Assembly (NCBI RefSeq): GCF_003815535.1
Contig: NZ_RPFZ01000001.1
Coordinates: forward strand, 1,550,001 to 1,614,000
Direction of reading: 5' to 3'
DNA from: Aurantiacibacter spongiae
GTDB lineage: Bacteria > Pseudomonadota > Alphaproteobacteria > Sphingomonadales > Sphingomonadaceae
Length of the DNA: 64,000 nt
The notes beneath the pieces are model-generated. The model worked only from the letters and a program-made list of their open reading frames with translations. It made no database searches and was not told the origin of the DNA. Positions 61,502-64,000 of the stretch are shown in pieces; the first letter of the stretch is position 1; every line of letters starts with the position of its first letter. Made by a program: the position numbers and the translations under genes.

Positions 61502-61840
61502 ATGGCCATGACGCCAGCCCAAGCCCGCACCGCCCTTGTCGCCCGTCTCGCCGAACTCGACGCGCTCGATGCCTCGGGCGAGGAGGCCGGCAAGCCGGTC
61601 GAATTGCAGCAGGACAGCGTCGGGCGACTGTCGCGCATGGACGCCATGCAGCAACAGGCGATGGCGCAGGCCGAACAGCGTCGCCGGCGGGCCGAGCGGG
61701 TTCGCATCGGTCAGGCGTTGGAGCGCATGGAGGAGGGCGAGTGGGGCTGGTGCGTGACCTGCGGAGAGGCGATCGCGGCGGGCCGGCTGGCGAGCGATCC
61801 GGCACGGGCGACCTGCGTGACCTGCGCGCAGGGCGGATGA
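61502..61840 (+). CDS. TraR/DksA family zinc-finger protein
   Basis: A 112-residue DksA-like protein. An N-terminal helical coiled region (residues 4-75) is followed by MEEGEWGWCVTCGEAI and ATCVTCAQGG, with Cys84, Cys87, Cys105 and Cys108 as the zinc ligands. The acidic coiled-coil tip DxxDxA of true DksA is not obvious (DSVGRLSRMDAM), so an RNA-polymerase-binding regulatory role is likely but specificity is open. A much longer in-frame open reading frame upstream is non-coding overlap with ung. Confidence 0.88.
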   Translation: MAMTPAQARTALVARLAELDALDASGEEAGKPVELQQDSVGRLSRMDAMQQQAMAQAEQRRRRAERVRIGQALERMEEGEWGWCVTCGEAIAAGRLASDPARATCVTCAQGG

Positions 61841-61867
61841 GCAGGGTGCCCGCGTCTGCGGATCGGC

Positions 61868-63307
61868 ATGGCCGTTCGCCCGGCCTTCCCTACCGGCTCC
61901 TCGATGGTTGAGCGTATCGCACGCGCCGTCCGGCGCTTCGCCCCCGCCGCGATCCTCGCCGCCTCGGTGCTCGCGCTGCTGATCATGCGAGCGAGCGACT
62001 GGCGCGGGGACGAATATACCTATTCGGCAATGGCCCGGGCCGTGGGCGAATGGTTGCGCGGGTCGGTTTCGGGTCGGCAGGCGATGCAGGCGATCTTCGG
62101 AACGGGCTGGTTCATGCCGGGCATCGCGCTGATCGGCGCGCCGCCCTTCGTGCTGACGGACGATCCGCCGCACTGGCTGCAACGCGGCTGGCTGCTCGCG
62201 ATCAACCTGGGTCTGACGGCGCTGCTCATCCGCCGGTTCGCACGCCAGTTCGGACCGCGACACGCGGCGCTGGCGATGCTGTTTCCCGGCCTCGCCGCCG
62301 GTTGGTATTTCAGTGCGCTATCCTGGTTTCCCGAGATTACCGCCGGGCTGCTGTCGACTCTGGCACTGCTGGCCGGCTGGCGCTGCGCGGTGCGGATTTC
62401 GCGCGGCAGCTTGCCGGAATGGCAGGACGTGGCGGCGATGGAAGTCTGCCTGATCGCGGCGCTCTATCTGCGCGGACCGGCGCTGCTGCTGGCGCTGGCG
62501 TTGAACGGGTTCCTGATCCTGCTGGCCGTCCTCGCCATGCGCGGCGCGCTGCCGCGCCTCGCGGCCGGGTGCCTCGCCATCGCGCTGGCGCTGGCTCCGT
62601 GGAGCATCGCGGCGAGCCGGCACTTCGATGCGACCGTCATCACCACCACCAACGTTCCGCTGGTGCTGGCGGACGGGTTCGGCGACCCGGCGCGCACCTG
62701 TTTCGGGCGGTGCCCGGCGGGCCGCGACATCTGGCCCGCCTGGCAATTCGCGCAGGGGCGCGCGGCGCAAACGGGGGAAAATCCGCTCGTGGTAGAGCGG
62801 CGCATGATGCGCGCATCGCTGAGCGGCCTGTCGCCACGGACATATCTGCGCACGGTGCGAGCGAACTTCGCTCGTTTCCTGTTCGAGCCTTCGCATGTCG
62901 CCCGCCTGTTCGAGCCGGTGATGCACGGCGTCCCGCCCGGCATGCGCGCCGGGCTGCTCGCCTTCGTCGCGCTCGCCACCTGGCTACTCTACGCGCCGAT
63001 GCTGGCCGCCCTGCTGCTCGCGAATGTCGCGCGGCTGCGCGGCGGCGACGGGCAACGGCTGCAATCGCTGCTGATCAAGCTGGGCACGGCAGCGGCGTTT
63101 GCCCAGCCCTTCGTCCACAAGTCGAGCGGCCGCTACTGGGTGGCCTTCGCGCCTTTGATGGCGTGGTCCGCCGCGCTGCTGATCGCAGCCTGGCGCGATC
63201 GCCCCGGGCACCGGCGCCACTCCGCCGTGGCAGGCGTGCTCGACGCCGCGCAGACCACCTACGCCGCCGCCTTCGCGCTGGCCGCGCTCGTCCTGCTGGC
63301 CGCGTGA
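61868..63307 (+). CDS. GT39-like glycosyltransferase/integral membrane protein
   Basis: A 479-residue membrane protein with about 11-12 helices. The segment SDWRGDEYTYSAMARAV between the first helices contains the Asp-Glu pair typical of the first extracytoplasmic loop in lipid-linked-sugar transferases (ArnT/PMT, GT39/GT83). The rest of the loop region (RTCFGRCPAGRDIWPAWQFAQG) is periplasmic. It could transfer a sugar from a polyprenyl-phosphate donor to lipid or protein. The start may also be ATG 61904. Not recognised beyond the superfamily. Confidence 0.65.
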   Translation: MAVRPAFPTGSSMVERIARAVRRFAPAAILAASVLALLIMRASDWRGDEYTYSAMARAVGEWLRGSVSGRQAMQAIFGTGWFMPGIALIGAPPFVLTDDPPHWLQRGWLLAINLGLTALLIRRFARQFGPRHAALAMLFPGLAAGWYFSALSWFPEITAGLLSTLALLAGWRCAVRISRGSLPEWQDVAAMEVCLIAALYLRGPALLLALALNGFLILLAVLAMRGALPRLAAGCLAIALALAPWSIAASRHFDATVITTTNVPLVLADGFGDPARTCFGRCPAGRDIWPAWQFAQGRAAQTGENPLVVERRMMRASLSGLSPRTYLRTVRANFARFLFEPSHVARLFEPVMHGVPPGMRAGLLAFVALATWLLYAPMLAALLLANVARLRGGDGQRLQSLLIKLGTAAAFAQPFVHKSSGRYWVAFAPLMAWSAALLIAAWRDRPGHRRHSAVAGVLDAAQTTYAAAFALAALVLLAA

Positions 63308-63375
63308 ACCGCTTGACGCGGGGGCGCCGGGGTGGTGAGCCGCGTGCGGGACGTCGACACGAGGACATGACAGCG

Positions 63376-64000
63376 ATGAAACGGATGATGGTAGGGTTCG
63401 CCCTGGCGGCGACGGCCTGTGCGGGGGCGACGGGCATGGCGCAGGTGGCGGGCGCGCAGGACGCTCCGCCCGCGGCCGAGCGGCCGGTTTACGATCTTGG
63501 CCCGCCCTATCTGGGCGGACAGCCCATCCCCGGAACCGAGGCGCTCGTGCCCCCGCCGCCGGAACAGGGATCGGCCCGCCAGCGCCAGGATGCCGAGGCG
63601 AATGCCCGCGCGCTGACGCTCGCCGACACGCCGCGACGCGCGCTGGCGCTGGAGGATGCGAGCCTTGCGCCCGGCTGGTTCGACGCGGCCTTTTCCTGCG
63701 CCGCCGGGGTCAGCCTGACCGATGCGAACACGCCCGCCATCGCGCGGTTGGTACGCCGCGCGGCGGCCGACTTCGCGATCTCGACGAGCGCGGTGAAGGC
63801 CCGCTATTCGCGCCCGCGCCCGTTCGTCGCCAATGGCGCGCCGACCTGCACGCCGCGGGACGAGGCGGCGCTGGCGCAGAATGGTTCCTACCCGTCGGGC
63901 CACTCGGCACTGGGATGGGGCACCGGGCTGGTTCTGGCGAGCGTCTTTCCCGACCGCGCGAGCGAGCTGGTGGCGCGGGGGCGTGCGTTCGGCGATAGCC
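63376..64000 (+). CDS. Class A acid phosphatase, PAP2 superfamily (3' end missing)
   Basis: The first 208 residues of a secreted phosphatase, cut by the window edge. Signal peptide MKRMMVGFALAATACAGATG with cleavage near QVAGAQ. Motif 1 is KARYSRPRPF and motif 2 is GSYPSGHSALGWG, as in class A nonspecific acid phosphatases. GAGGA lies about 10 nt before ATG 63376; ATG 63367 is too close to it. It is a second PAP2-type enzyme besides the one at 25503-26093. Confidence 0.92.
   Translation, partial: MKRMMVGFALAATACAGATGMAQVAGAQDAPPAAERPVYDLGPPYLGGQPIPGTEALVPPPPEQGSARQRQDAEANARALTLADTPRRALALEDASLAPGWFDAAFSCAAGVSLTDANTPAIARLVRRAAADFAISTSAVKARYSRPRPFVANGAPTCTPRDEAALAQNGSYPSGHSALGWGTGLVLASVFPDRASELVARGRAFGDS

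Overview
The window looks like a chromosomal segment of a high-GC alphaproteobacterium, most likely a sphingomonad of the Erythrobacteraceae type. This is inferred from gene content: a PAS_5 protein, an MmcB-family protein, a DUF2093 protein, a phytase-like esterase, heparinase II/III directly after rpe, and DUF2141 proteins. No 16S rRNA or other taxonomic marker is present. There is no IS element, integrase, prophage structural module or CRISPR array, and no gene-free stretch exceeds about 300 bases.

Positions 1-26100 are mostly core functions. They include a heparinase II/III-like protein running off the left edge, rpe, a lipid-type pair (Tam41-like nucleotidyltransferase plus diacylglycerol kinase), an M20 amidohydrolase and tRNA-Arg(CCG). 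Next come an MmcB-like protein, a fatty-acid/sterol hydroxylase, a PAS_5 protein, an App1-type phosphatase, an M48 protease with a DsbA-like protein, and a LytS/LytTR two-component pair. nadC, RNase T2, tadA, rpmB, an M23 peptidase, xseA diverging from purD, and a PAP2 phosphatase complete the segment.

Positions 26159-48306 form a large surface-polysaccharide locus. It holds a FkbM methyltransferase, a NodZ-like fucosyltransferase, GT2 and GT4 glycosyltransferases, an AlgD-like GDP-mannose dehydrogenase, Wza and Wzc homologues, a Wzy-like polymerase, a Wzx flippase, a hexapeptide acyltransferase and the complete dTDP-rhamnose operon (rfbACDB). Three separate sulfotransferase-like genes suggest a sulfated, rhamnose- and uronate-containing polymer. 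Inside the locus, at 38881-41264, a translationally coupled pair resembles the head-spike genes of the Rhodobacter capsulatus gene transfer agent (rcc01079/rcc01080 type).

Positions 48444-55372 form a RiPP cluster of lasso-peptide type. It has a nucleotidyltransferase and an ABC exporter on the plus strand, a minus-strand operon cyclase C - precursor A - HPr-kinase-like K - RRE protein B1, and a divergent B2 peptidase. The 128-residue precursor has a textbook lasso leader and a core that could form a Gly1-Asp8 ring. Unusually, it continues into a peptidase-S74-like (tail-spike chaperone) domain that begins at the end of a lasso-sized core. This is the most interesting object in the window.

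Positions 55435-64000 contain a small secreted/membrane protein with a promoter and a clear terminator, a second O-antigen-ligase-like protein with two helical-repeat partner proteins, and lptA/lptC. An RNase D-like exonuclease, ung, a DksA/TraR zinc-finger protein, a GT39-like membrane protein and the start of a class A acid phosphatase follow, the last cut by the right edge.
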